Assembly: GCA_019054805.1 (NCBI GenBank)
Contig: JAHQIY010000009.1
Span: 1,178,001 to 1,242,000, forward strand
Length of the DNA: 64,000 bases
DNA from: Brachionus manjavacas
Lineage: Eukaryota; Rotifera; Eurotatoria; Ploima; Brachionidae
Direction of reading: 5' to 3'
In this document: one piece after another, positions 31,027 to 42,391 of the stretch
Position numbering within the stretch: position 1 is the first letter of the stretch
Layout of the letters: every line of letters starts with the position of its first letter
Notes under the pieces: generated by a model
Told to the model about the DNA's origin: nothing
Databases searched by the model: none
The model's input: the letters and a program-made list of their open reading frames with translations, nothing else
Position numbers and translations under genes: made by a program

Positions 31027-33546
31027 TTATAAAATTTTAATATCTTTGTCGAATAAAATACACTGTGTTGGAAACAAAACAACAGACTGGTTTAACTTTT
31101 TGCTTTTAAACGCTTTGCCATTCAAACTATTAATAACATAATCGTTTGACTTGTCTGTCAAATTTTTATCTTGCTTAACCACAATTGTTTGATAAAATTG
31201 AATAAAATCAATTAGTTCTGCCGACACTCTACGGCTGGCGTTCAGCATTGAGTTCAAATTGGTCAGGCATCCGAGATTATTTTCTTTGAATAGACTCAAT
31301 ATGTTCAAGTTAAGCTTGTTATCAAACAATGGAATGCCGTATCTCAGGTCCAAAAATAGCCATTCTTCGAAATTTCTGTCATCGTACCCATTCGGGTTTA
31401 TCATGGTTATGTATCCACAAAAGTGTTTTAAGGCTAGCATTTCATGCAATTTTTTGACCGATGGATGCTCGAATAATGGATGTGTGGTGTCATTGAAAGC
31501 AATGTGCAGTGTTTGAGCACCATCCTCGAACTCCGAGTAGCACTGGACCAAAATGGGACCGTGAAGCAGTGAGTCGTTCAAGACTAGCAGCAGATTGGAA
31601 AAGCTTGCCACAATGGAATCATGACCCCAAGTGTAAATGAGAAATTTTTCAAAATTTTTAAACATTTCCGGTAGACTTTTAGGCCGATAGCCTTTTGGCA
31701 AAAACAAACTCACTGGTCCGTCTTCAATTAATTTATAAAGATAAAGTTTAAACCAAAAACTGTTCATTTCTGGCACTGCTGGTCCGAAATGGAATGGACT
31801 GTCGGCACAGAGCGGCGGAGAGCTATGCGCCTCGCCTGAACTGCTATACGGAGCCATAGAGAAAACAATGGAATAGTTTTTAGCCAAAATTCTTTGCCTT
31901 GAATCTTCATCAAGACTGCTCAGACTTTCACATCTCAGCAAATCCAGTGCCAAAGGCTCATCTTCGACGGCAGCTTTTTGCCCATTTTCACATTCCTTAA
32001 AATTCGAAAAAAGTCTTAAGCCAGCATTATTGCGCAAAAATTGAATGGTTGACTTGAAAATCAAGGCATGGTCAAAATAGCGCTGCGCTTCGCCCTCGAT
32101 AATTTCGCTGGAGATTTTTTCCAACTCGGATAGAAAATTGTCCAACGATTGATCGGTCAGTTTTCCCACTTCGAACATTGTGACTGCATGATTTTTTAGG
32201 CCTGATGACAAATTGCCCATCATCAAAAATGCTGTCAGCGTTGAATCGAAAAGAAAGCCAATTTTTTTGCCACATTCGGTCTTGTCGGCAGAAGGCGATG
32301 GCATCAAAAATGAGCCCTCTGCCCTTGGACTTGGAGTTTTTAGCGAAAGACTCTCGGACAAGTTGATGCTGAGAGTGGTGCATTTGAGTTCGTCATCGTC
32401 GAAAAAATTTTCACTTTTTTTCGAGTTCCATTGCAGCAGACTTTCCTCAGACTTGACTTCTTTTCTGATCTTTGATCTGTACTCTTTCCAGCTTGGCTCA
32501 AAATTTGACTCATCTATTTGTTTCTTTTTCTTGGCAATCGAGAGGCGGCAATAGAGTGAAACCGCATTGAGCACCAAGTCCAGGTCGATTTCTAAAAGAG
32601 CGGCCAATTCACCAAGACAGGTTCGATCATCAATTGAAACAAACAGCTTGTACAAAAGAGTCTCAAAGTAGTCGCCAGTGATTCTGTTCATCACAAAGCT
32701 TTCCAATGGTGGAACCTCTACACATTCACCGCTCTCCAAAGACACGTCCAAATAGACAAGGCCCTTGCGGTACAACAAATGCACACATTCATGGTTTAGT
32801 TTGCCGGCCTCTATCGGCTTTTCATAGTCTATAATTGTGTCCAGGCATGTTTTTTCATCTGAGCTAAGCAGCTTGACGTCGTCATCAGTAATGCAACCAG
32901 GGTTGACCCTCCACCACGGTTCGATCAGAATATCACACGGCTGAGAGGGCAGCAGAGATTTGATAGGCTTTCGCCTGGTGAACCCTATGGTCCGCAATCG
33001 GCTAGATGACCTGTACTTATTCATTATATCTATGTACTGGTTTCTGCCGATTCCTAGCAGACGCACACAGTCAAATGCAGTAAAATTCGGCAGAGTGTCA
33101 TAGCTTTTCTCTGATACCATCAATTGAGCCATCATGTCCAAATAATAATTAAAGGGTGTAATACGCAGGCCTCGCACATATATGTCACTCAAATGGTACG
33201 GATAAAGCATCAAGTTCTCTTTGCTGTAATTCAACAAATCTTCGTAGTATTTTTTTTCATCTCTACGAATTTGTTTAGCTAGAAAATTAAAAAGATAGAA
33301 AAAAATAAAATTATTTTTTTGTTGTACCAAGGCTTTCCTTGAACCGGACCTGATTTTTAATGCAATAACTTACGATGCACTTTTCGTATTCTTTTTGAGA
33401 ATTTCCAATTAGCTATACCAATTTTTATTAATAAATTACTTTAGAAAAAAGATTGTCATTTTTTTCTTGGTTACTTGTCTAATATTGTTTGGCAAATTGG
33501 TCCAATTTACATTGTTTCTGATCTCATTTTCCACTTCGGGATTCAT
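31027..33546 (-). CDS. FAM91A1: FAM91A1 orthologue (Golgi/endosome tethering protein), three exons
   Basis: A protein of about 802 residues (human about 838). In mammals FAM91A1 works with TBC1D23 and the WDR11 complex in capture of endosome-derived vesicles at the trans-Golgi. Exons on the minus strand: 33546-33475 (MNPEVENEIRNNVNWTNLPN...), 33412-33328 (LIGNSQKEYEKCIVSYCIKN...) and 33278-31027, with GT..AG junctions in phases 0 and 1. The N-terminal family signature is strong: RRDEKKYYEDLL, MLYPYHLSDIYVRGLRITPF, LPNFTAFDCVRLLGIGRNQY, VPPLESFVMNRITGDYFETL and LLYKLFVSIDD. The C-terminal half keeps LRRVSAELIDF-like and WLFLDLRYGIPLFD blocks. A variable Ser/Lys-rich linker (about residues 310-370) lies between the halves. 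The two short 5' exons are too small for an ORF scan but match the family start exactly. It is divergently paired with ZFYVE19. Confidence 0.96.
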
Positions 33547-33735
33547 CTATGTATAAATTATTTTCGAAATTGAGGAATTTTTTTGATTTTATTTTTTTTT
33601 CTTTTTGTCTTTTAATAAGCCAGGTACTTGACGCAGTAAAGAATGGTTTTAGATCACGTGATTAATAATAAATTATGCTAAAGGTTGTGATTTAAAAGTT
33701 TTTATTAATCTTTGAAAATTATTAATTTAGAAAAA
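33547..33735. promoter_or_regulatory. Bidirectional promoter region between FAM91A1 and ZFYVE19
   Basis: Only 189 bp separate the FAM91A1 start codon (33546, minus) from the ZFYVE19 start codon (33736, plus), so both transcripts must start here. The stretch contains poly-T/poly-A runs and GATCACGTGATTAATAATAA at about 33653-33672, with the palindromic core ATCACGTGAT containing an E-box-like CACGTG. It is the only such palindrome in the gap. Control by a bHLH-type factor is inference from the motif. Confidence 0.6.
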
Positions 33736-34763
33736 ATGTCATGTTATCGATGCGCTGAAAAATTTCGATTTTTTAAAAAAGAAGTAATTAACTTTCAATT
33801 TATTTTAATAGAAACAAATTTTTTTTTATAAAGTTAGGCTGTCCCAATTGTGGGTTTAGCTTTTGCTCAAAATGTTTGGATTTTAGGATAAAAGTTCCTA
33901 ATAAAGGAGATAGAGTTTTGAACGTGTGTCAGAAATGCCATGATTCACTGAAAGGTGAACAAAATTCAAAAGTTCTTGACTATTCGCCTCCAAAAAATTT
34001 CATCAAAATGGTCGAAGAAAATAAAACAAAAGTTGGGCACCAAAATCCTGACAAAGATATAGAATCCCGCTTGAACCAGCTCAAATCTGAAAAAGCGAAA
34101 AGTAAATTTTTTCCTGTTTAATCAATCTAAATTATTTAAAATGTAAAAGGATCTGTTCCTGAGTGTAGTGAACTAGAGACCAGACTTAATCAGCTTCAAG
34201 GTAGAGATGAAAGTTACAAAAAAATTTCCAATTTACCAAGCAAACAAGTTGTAAATACGCCAGAAGATCTTATTGCAAAATTGACTGAAGAAGTTTATAA
34301 AAAAATGAATTAAAATAATTAAAATTTTTAAAAACAAAATAGGTTAAAATTGATCAGAATTATGAAGAATTTGAAAAGAGAGAACTGGAAAAATTAGAAA
34401 CACGATTGCAAAATCTCAAAAATGGCCTAAGTCTAAATCTAAACGATGCAAAGCGCTCAGAACAAACCATTCACACTTCATCTAACATAACTACGGATCC
34501 GAGTGACAAATTAGTAAACAAACTGCTTAAAGATGCTGAATTTTCTTTGCCAAAAGACGAAATAGATGAAGATGAGTGGTGTTGTCTTTGCAATGATGAT
34601 GCTACTATCAAATGTTCTGACTGTGATGATGATCTATACTGTAAACGGTGCTACAAGTAAATATTTCTACCTTTAGTTTGAAAAATATTACAAAAATTTA
34701 TTTAGGCAAACTCATAGCTCAGGTGAATACAAATATCATCGAAAATCGATTTTGAATTCGTAA
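33736..34763 (+). CDS. ZFYVE19: ZFYVE19/ANCHR orthologue (abscission checkpoint regulator), five exons
   Basis: Exons 33736-33783, 33834-34101, 34150-34292, 34343-34656 and 34706-34763 join in frame through GT..AG introns of about 50 bp into a 276-residue protein (the human protein is longer, about 470). Order of domains: N-terminal FYVE-like zinc finger starting MSCYRCAEKFRFFKKE with the CxxC pairs CPNCGFSFCSKC and CQKC; the conserved SPPKNFIKMVEE; three ExRLNQL-type repeats (ESRLNQLKSE, ETRLNQLQGR, ETRLQNLKNG), the MIM-like motifs that in the human protein contact VPS4; and the C-terminal zinc-binding box WCCLCNDDATIKCSDCDDDL followed by YCKRCYK..H. In human cells the protein holds VPS4 back until the midbody is clear of chromatin. 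An AATTTAG acceptor-like site ends 5 nt before the ATG. Confidence 0.92.
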
Positions 34764-35090
34764 ATATAGCGTAAATTGCGATAAATTTTTTTATAAAATA
34801 AATCAAAAATTTTAATTTTCTTAATGTTTTATTTAAAAAAAAATATTTTTAATTAATTTTTTCATTAGAAATTAAAAAAAAAGCCAAAGCAGGCATTTTT
34901 TTAGACTCTATTCATTATAAAAAATATGAACCAACTTCAGCAGGGTAATAAAAAGGACTTTTATTTATGAAGGAGATAATTTTTTTATGTTGTACCTAAT
35001 TTATTAATAAAAATAGCGAATTTTAATTTTCGTACATAAGTACAAAAAATAAAAAATACATAAAAAACACAAAAAGATTTTATTTACTAA
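34764..35090. other. Intergenic, 3' flank of ZFYVE19
   Basis: AT-rich. AATAAA-like words shortly after the ZFYVE19 stop could serve polyadenylation. No gene is seen. Confidence 0.5.
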
Positions 35091-35102
35091 ACTAAACAAC
35101 TT

Positions 35103-35345
35103 ATTTTTTCTGGACGACCTCTTACGTAGAATTGTAGATACGTTTTCAACATATGGAATTGGTATAACTTTTAAAGATAATTCTGATAATGAAGTTGCTG
35201 TTGTTGTTGCTATTGATGAATGAATTCTTTTAAGTTCATTTAATTAAATAATTATTTCCAGTTTATTCACAACATATTGTACATTAGGTGCTAAATATGG
35301 ATTTAATGGACCAACTGAATTTTTTTGTAATACTGGTAAGACTTT
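35103..35345 (+). pseudogene. Two exon-like coding stretches of unknown origin
   Basis: From about 35124 the plus strand reads LRRIVDTFSTYGIGITFKDN followed by SDNEVAVVVAIDE and a TGA. After an intron-like TTTCCAG (35259-35265) it reads LFTTYCTLGAKYGFNGPTEF and FCNTG, followed by a GGTAAG donor-like site. Amino-acid composition and codon choice look coding, unlike the surroundings, and the second block has plausible splice ends. I do not recognise the protein. It may be a remnant of a gene or of a transposon. Confidence 0.3.
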
Positions 35346-35551
35346 CTTTTCCTTTTTATTATTCTATTTTCAATTCATTAATCGACTGCTGGAAAAACTG
35401 AAAGCTAAAATTTATTAGCACCTACGATATTATGTTTACAGATGAAATGTTTACTCCAATATTCACAACTTCAAAAGCCAAGTTCATTGTTGATTTCATT
35501 TTTGATTATAAAATTTTCAAAAAATGATATATAGGACTGATATAATTTTTT

Positions 35552-35741
35552 GTTTTTACGTAATTTTAGGTGAAATTACGGAATATACGGTAATTTCACG
35601 TAAAATATGGGAAAATTACGTAAATTCACCAAAAATTTCCGGTAAATTTATTTTTTTTATCTTAGTAAATTTACGCAATTTTACCATAATTTACGTAAAA
35701 TTACCAGATATTCCGTAATTTCACGTAAAATTGCGTAAAAC
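35552..35741. repeat. Foldback (palindromic) element built of TTACGTAAAATT words
   Basis: The outer arms 35552-35586 and 35708-35741 are inverted copies with one indel and two mismatches. Pairing continues inward (TAATTTCACGTAAAATATGG against ATAATTTACGTAAAATTACC), so nearly the whole 190 bp can fold on itself around a T-rich centre near 35650. Size and structure fit a foldback MITE. A diverged fragment with the same words (TTACGTAAAATTTTGTAAAT) lies at about 48085-48118 inside the last XPF intron. Confidence 0.72.
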
Positions 35742-35749
35742 AGAAAAAT

Positions 35750-35900
35750 GGTTGTTGACCTCTATGTTACTGCTGGTCGTCCTACCTTACGTCGCCCTTG
35801 AGGTGTCCATTGAAGGGCTCATTTTAGTCTCCGTGTTTCTTTCATTCTTAGTACATGCCCGAGCCATCGCAGTCTTTTGTTCTTAATGCATCGAGTAGCC
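35750..35900 (-). pseudogene. Non-LTR retrotransposon relic, C-terminal domain
   Basis: The minus strand reads KNKRLRWLGHVLRMKETRRL, a stop, then ALQWTPQGRRKVGRPAVT. This matches the (R)LRWxGHVxRM...ALxWxPxGxRxxGRPxxTW block found at the end of many retrotransposon ORFs of the L2/CR1/RTE type. Two in-frame stops show that it is dead. It starts a few bases beyond the foldback element. It may come from the same family as the endonuclease fragment at 42.4-42.9 kb. Confidence 0.68.
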
Positions 35901-38900
35901 GTCTTTAGTTGCTTAAAAATTAATACATGTTGAAGTTTCCTTATACACTTGTGACTTAATTGTGATGTTTGATTTTACTATTCTTTTACTATTCTTGCCT
36001 ATACTTTTGTTAAAACCTTAAGTCCATTCGTGTAGTCAATTAATTTATTTTGTTTTAAAAGATATATTTGTTGAAAATTCGCTGTTTCAGTGAAATCAAT
36101 TTTTTTAGAGATCATAATTAAAAAATAATGATTAACTCTTTTTTTAACTATATCTTTATTTAGATTTTTTTATATAAAATTTCTTTGCTATTTTTGAACA
36201 TGAAAATAAAATTTAAAAAAATTAATGTTTTCAATAAAAATTGAGAAAATACCCTCTTTTTCAACTTATTTATTTGGCTTATAAATCAAAATTTTGAAAA
36301 AATTAAACCTTAAATTTGTTCAGAATTTGAATATCTCAATTGGGGTCAGGGGGTATCCTGGGACTACATATTGCAAATGCAGATTGCGAATTTGAGGTCG
36401 AAAATCGAATCCTAAGAAAGTGTGGACGTTTTAGTTTTTTTTTTATTTAAAAAGAAGTTAAAGAGACATTTTTTCATCAGTGATGGCATTTCTGACTCTA
36501 TCAAGATGTGTCTAGAAAACATAAGATTTAAAGATTATCGTATACTTTTAAATGAATTAATAAGGACTAAAAATATTTCATTACATGAGGGCCAAAAAGT
36601 TCAATAGAAACTACTTTCCTCTTCATTTAATACAATTGTTTTATTTATACATTTTTATATATATGTTTATTTTTATTTTTTTTTTGTACTCTCTTCTTCT
36701 AATTTTTATTTTTACTTCTCCTGGAGGATGTTAATTAAATTCATTATTTAAAGTCTTTGACTGAGGCCGCTTTCCGACCACTTCAGTGCGCAGTGCAATA
36801 AAGCGCACCATAAAAGATGTATAATTCAATTAAATTAAGTTAAATTTTCCTCTAAAAAATATGTAAATAAAAATAAGTAAATTATCATTTGTCTATTATA
36901 TTCTATTTTTCTCTGCGGTTAAATTTTGGTGTCTTTATTAAAGCTCTTAAATTTAATTTAAAGCAGCAAATCAAGAAATATGCTCTTAGCTTTTGAATTT
37001 GACTATTTTTTGTATTTTTTTTTTAAGCAAATTATCTCTAAATTGAAAAAAATTAATTAATAAATGCTGACTAATTAAATTAAAAATTTAATATAATTAA
37101 ATTGTGAATAACTTGAGTTGAACACTCGAATTTTTCCATTCAAAATTAATTAATCGCATTGTTGAAAAGAGATCAATATTAAAATATTCTGTATCGAAAC
37201 TCTAAATTTAAAAAAGCAAAAATTTTATTTAAACTGATTACTTGTTACAAATTAAACCATTTTTTTATTATCAAAATTAACCGAAATATATTTAAAAATT
37301 TTATTTAAAAAAAATTAAAGAAAATGAAATATAATTTAACCAAAACAGTAGAAATTCATTTAATAAATAAACAACTTTATATAGAGAAATATGTCTTTCT
37401 GTTCAAAAATTATTGAGGTCTTAAGTTCCATTTTTATACATCACCATTTTAGGTTAAATCAGCTTATCTCAGTCATTTTTATAGAAAATTAACCCCCAAA
37501 TAAATGCTCAGAATTGTGAAGAAAAAATAACATTAACGATAGTGATTGATGCACAAGATCCTTTATAAAATAAAATAAAATTTCGCTTTTGTTTATTTTG
37601 AGGTCTGTAGACTCCCAAAGCCATAAGACCAGGTATAATTTTTTTAATTTTTATGCTCTACTTAGTGAGTAAATTTTCTTTATTAATTATGTTAACGAAA
37701 AACTTCAGTTATTTCTAAAGATTAAGATTATAAAAGTTTATGAAAATTTTTACATGTAAAATGTTTTAAAAGTAAAGTTAAAGTTTAACTTTGACTATGA
37801 CTTAGAATTTTAATTTATTGCAAAATAAATAAATTAATTGTTAGTGTTGTCTTTCAAATAAAGAAATTTTTTTTTTAAATTTATTTGATAATTTGAAGCG
37901 AATAATTCTTTATATGAGAAAAAATAAAAAACTTAATTTCAGTTTCTAAAAATTAGTTTTACTCTTTTTTAAGTAAAGAATAAGTTAATTTGGCTTATTA
38001 AATAAAAACAAAATGTGTAAAAATCTTAGAATTATTTAATCGATTGAAACTGGATTATAATTTAGAGTAATTCATGCTTTCTAAGCAATTTTTTTGAATT
38101 TAAAGTTCTCTTACTTTTTGATACACACATTTTTGTTGTGATTTTCGATAAATTCATCTCTAGTAGTTGAATGTAGTAGTTGAATTAAAGACATTTCTGA
38201 AATTAAATTTCTAGCTTGACGAACTGACCTTTTCATTTGGTCATAAAAATAATGGATACAGAAACGTTACCGGATATAGCTACAGTAGATGCAAATTTGT
38301 ACAATTAAAAAAAAATTTGAAATTCCTGTCATATTATGGCATCTTTATATTCATCAGTTTAAGCATAATCAAGACAGAACGATCCTGTTGGGTTCAGTTT
38401 TAATTAACGAATTGATTTCAAAAAAGATCCTTGAAAGTCATCAGTTTCAGTTTCTTCAAGCCTCAATTTATTAAAAAGCTCATAATTATTTAAAAATGAT
38501 TTTGAAAGATTATGGTGCGAGAGTATTTGTTCTGTTATAAAAAGTGTTATTTGGTATTTAGTCATTTTTGAAAAAAAAAAAGATGACCAAATTTTAATTT
38601 TTAACAATGTATTAAATGTCAAAATTTAGTATTATGAATTAAAATGATCAAATAATTTTCTAGGTTTTCATTTTTTAAATTAACTTGTAAATTTGTTTCT
38701 TTTTAAACCGGTTTTTTGAGGTAAAATTTTAATAGTTCAAAAATTATGGAAATATTTTCTAGTTTTAGTATTTTTTAAGAAAAAAGTACATTTTTTAAAA
38801 TTATTTCTCAGGATTAAATTTGAACGTTGCGCGTTCTGATCAAAAGATTAAAATTTTTTTTTAAAATTTTTTCAAAATACCATATGTGACCGATTTTTTT

Positions 38901-41437
38901 GAACATTTTTAATTAATAACTGTTTTTGTACTAAATTAAAAAAATTGAAATAAATGAAGAATGCTTAAATTTTCATTTTCGTTTCAAGAATTTGATACTA
39001 AATTGCATAATATTTAATGATATAGTAATCATTTTGTCTACGACTCTTCAAGTCAAAAGTTAATTGAATATAACGAAACTGATAAAAATGTTTTTAAATC
39101 TTTCAAGGCCTTAGTTAAAAAAATTTTAGAATTTTTTTAAAATAATTTTTTTAAATGCTTATTTAATAAAAATTAAAATCTAACTAAAATAAAATCCAGA
39201 GAAAAAATTTAAATTTTAGATTAATATTTGGCACCATGAGATGACATTTTTGTGACTTCAAAAAATATACCTTTTATTAAATGTCAATTAGTAAAGAAAC
39301 AGATTATTTTATTAATTGAGTTTCCAACCTAAGCAAAATTGGTTAATTATTATTAAATAAAACGGGTAGTTTGTCTGCAAAGAGCGTAAGTGAAATCTAA
39401 CAATTTTTTAATTTACTTGTAAAGGTAAGAGTGAATAATTGTTGTTACATTACGTAATAATTTTACTTAAATTTCTATTTTACGACAGGTTAGAATTAAT
39501 TGAAAAAAAAAGCATCTCATAAAAATCGAAACTTCTTGCTGTAGGCTGACGCAAAACAATTTTTCGGAGAATTGCTGGCTTGGATACTGACTTGAGAACA
39601 TATTCTTAATAATGCTTGAAAAGAAACATTTGCTTTTGAGGAAGGAAATGTAATGGATTAATTTGAAGACTAAACAAGATCAACTAAGCCTTTCGATGCA
39701 TTTAGTTTTTGAAAGATTCAAAAAGGCGTAAGTAGTCTAAAATCCCAGCAAGAATGATTAATTTTTCTTTAATAAATTTAGATAAAATTAGGAAAAATTT
39801 GGTATAAAATTTTAGAAAAAAACAAAATAAATTAAGTTCCAAAAATGATCTAAAAACAATTATTTAGTTTAGATGATTTATATTGTCTTTTTTTACATTT
39901 AAATTGTTTGATTTCGCTTTATCATTTTTGTTTTCCAATCTAAATTTTATAAATCTTTATTAGAAATAACTCTATTTTTTTAATTAGACTTAGATTAAAA
40001 CATTTTTTGAACTGATCGAAGATCATTTAGGAAGGAAACATGTCAGCTCTGACACAGATATTTATTTATTTAATTAAGATCAAAAAAATTAATTTTGTTA
40101 AAACAAAAAACTCAACCAAAAATTTTAAGAATTAAATTCATATTTGAGCAATGAAATTTTAAATTTTAATATTCTTGAAGTCAATTTAGATTTAATCAGC
40201 TTGAGATCATCAAAAATTTCTGGTCAAAAATCAAATAAATTTAAAAAAAAAACGATTTTTAGTTAAGTCAAAGGTTTTGAAAATCAAAAATAATCAAAAA
40301 TTTTTTTAAGGAATGTTTTAAAATAATAAAAAAACATAATTTTCAAAATTTCACTAAAAGAAAGCATTGAATTAAATTTTAATTTTAATTCTCTTTTACA
40401 ACTCGCTTTTTATCAATTTATTTCTAGTCCCCTTCTGGCAATGACAAAAAATTAGACTAAAAAATCAAACAAATTGAAAAGTTTAAATTTTTTTTTAATA
40501 AATATAATAAATTAATTAAATATTTTTACATGGAATAAAAAAGGTCCCATGGCATTCGTTTTGGTTCACCTTTTAAAAATTCTTTTTTAAACCCTTTTTT
40601 TTAAGTTTTTGAATTAAAGAATTTTTAGTTAGAAAACTTGAAGGAATTTCAAATATTCAAAAAAATAATTTCGTGTCCAGTTAGGAATTTTTCAGAATTA
40701 GAATCCATAGATGGTCACAAATCCAGAAAAGAAGCAACTTATTTTTCATAATAAGGAAGAGCCTTTAACCTGAATAATTTGCTTTAAAATAATTTCCTAG
40801 TGTCTTGACTCGGCTTATTTAGATAAAGCTGTTATGCAACCAGTCTATCATTTAAGAAGAAGAAGAGGAAACAGATTGGTAAAGGAAATTGTTTAAAACA
40901 AGGATTCGATAAAAAAGGAAACTCGAATCAAAAACAAAGAGGCTTAAGCAAATACTGAGTAAAATTAATATTGTTAAAATGTGACTTTGATTTGAATTTG
41001 TGGGCTTTATTTAGAAATTTTAATTTGATTAAAATTGGTTTTCAATTTTGTTGTAGCTGGAATTTAGAACTAAGCTGTGAGTGAGTTGAGGATAGATTGA
41101 CTTCTAAGCAAATATTTGCATTTCTAATTTGATGATAATCACAAATTCCGTTTTTTGTGTCTCATTTATTTGATAGGTACGCGGTATAAATTGAATTGAA
41201 TTTTTTAAAAAAAAATTTTTTCTCCAAACAACTATAATTAAAATATTGTTCATAATCCGACTGGGAAAAGTAATTAATCTTTCATTTTTGGCATTCCATC
41301 GGCTATCTGAAATCATATCTTACATAATTTTTATGTCTCAAAGCAATTAAATTTTGAATTTAAATAGAAGATCTGATTGTAGATATTCAAAAAATTAGAA
41401 TCGAATATTTCTGAGAGCAAACAGCAGTAATCATAAA
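35901..41437. other. Intergenic, 5.5 kb, no supported gene
   Basis: AT-rich and stop-rich. Two short plus-strand ORFs (36422-36607 and 38289-38474) have no recognisable family. The first (ISDSIKMCLENIRFKDYRIL) faintly recalls a retrotransposon 3' domain, but I cannot support it. A less AT-rich patch near 36765-36815 (GCCGCTTTCCGACCACTTCA and CAGTGCGCAGTGCAATAAAG) could be the end of an unidentified repeat. Confidence 0.45.
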
Positions 41438-41764
41438 ATGAGAAGCTATCTGACATTGATTTTAGTAGCAATGGTGGCGCTAGTTCTGGTGGCTTGCGAG
41501 TCCGAGAATTCTGATAAACTAAATAAATTTGATCTCAATTCATCAACGGAGCGTGATTCACTTGTGTCAGCTTTGATCAAGAGAGCAGCAAAAAAGCCGA
41601 CAAGGACCAAGCGCAGGCTACAGGACGTAGAAAAGCTTATGGCCGAAGACGAAATTATGTCCATGCTTATATGTGATGCTTGTGATAAGTATTCGTGTGC
41701 GGCGAGCTATTGCCAGTATTGTGATCAATGCAGGCTGGAGAAAAATGGTAATTTGAATTTTTAG
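41438..41764 (+). CDS. Small secreted Cys-rich peptide precursor (candidate)
   Basis: A 108-residue ORF with the architecture of a processed secreted peptide. Residues 1-19 (MRSYLTLILVAMVALVLVA) form a signal peptide, followed by a Ser/Asp/Asn-rich spacer, basic cleavage-like sites (KR 48-49, KK 52-53, KRR 58-60) and a C-terminal box of six cysteines between 79 and 98 with spacing C-x2-C-x4-C-x4-C-x2-C-x2-C. The acidic helix LQDVEKLMAEDEIMSMLICD connects the two. A donor-like AAATG|GTAATT at 41747/41748 means the last codons may be replaced by a further exon. No family is recognised. It may be a neuropeptide or other secreted signalling or defence peptide, and the sequence alone does not decide. 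Confidence 0.55.
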   Translation: MRSYLTLILVAMVALVLVACESENSDKLNKFDLNSSTERDSLVSALIKRAAKKPTRTKRRLQDVEKLMAEDEIMSMLICDACDKYSCAASYCQYCDQCRLEKNGNLNF

Positions 41765-42391
41765 AAATTTTTTTTTAATTTTTTTAATGAATTTTTATTC
41801 AAAGATAGATTTTATGGGAAATTAGAAAAAAAAAGATATGTGTTCTACTAAGCATTCTAAAAATGACAAGCTCATGTTTTTTTTTTTTTTTTGATTTTTT
41901 ATTAATATTCAAAAATTTTCTTTAGTACTATTTTTCCAGGTTGTTTAGTTTTAAAAAAAAATTAGTCTTTCAAAAATCGTTCCATTTATGTGGATTTTGA
42001 ACTATTCAGAAACAAATGAGGTTAATAATTTTCTTGATTGCTGTGATCAATGTTTCAAATTTCCTTGTTTTTTTTTAATACATGTTTTAATAAAAAATTT
42101 TAATTAAAAAAATTTTGAATCAATTAATCATCGATTAAAAGTCAATTGAATTTGACACAGTGAAAGAATCGAAATTTTGAATTTAAATTTATTTATCTGT
42201 AAATCTAGAAAAAAGGCCAATTGATTTTATTATTTAAATAATTTTAAGAAAAAATTCAAAAATTTTTTAAATTTTGAACATCTAGCTCTGAAGTTTATGA
42301 CCAATTTTTGATGCTCAATGTGATCAAATCAATTTTTTACTTTTAAAGGAAGAGATACATTTTTGGATTTAGGATATTTTGTGAAATCTTA
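41765..42391. other. Intergenic
   Basis: AT-rich, with a long T run near 41878-41893. No gene, RNA or repeat structure is supported. Confidence 0.5.

Noticed and set aside
31259..32554. ORFs overlapping FAM91A1 on both strands
   Set aside because: Shadows of the long FAM91A1 exon with no recognisable domain.
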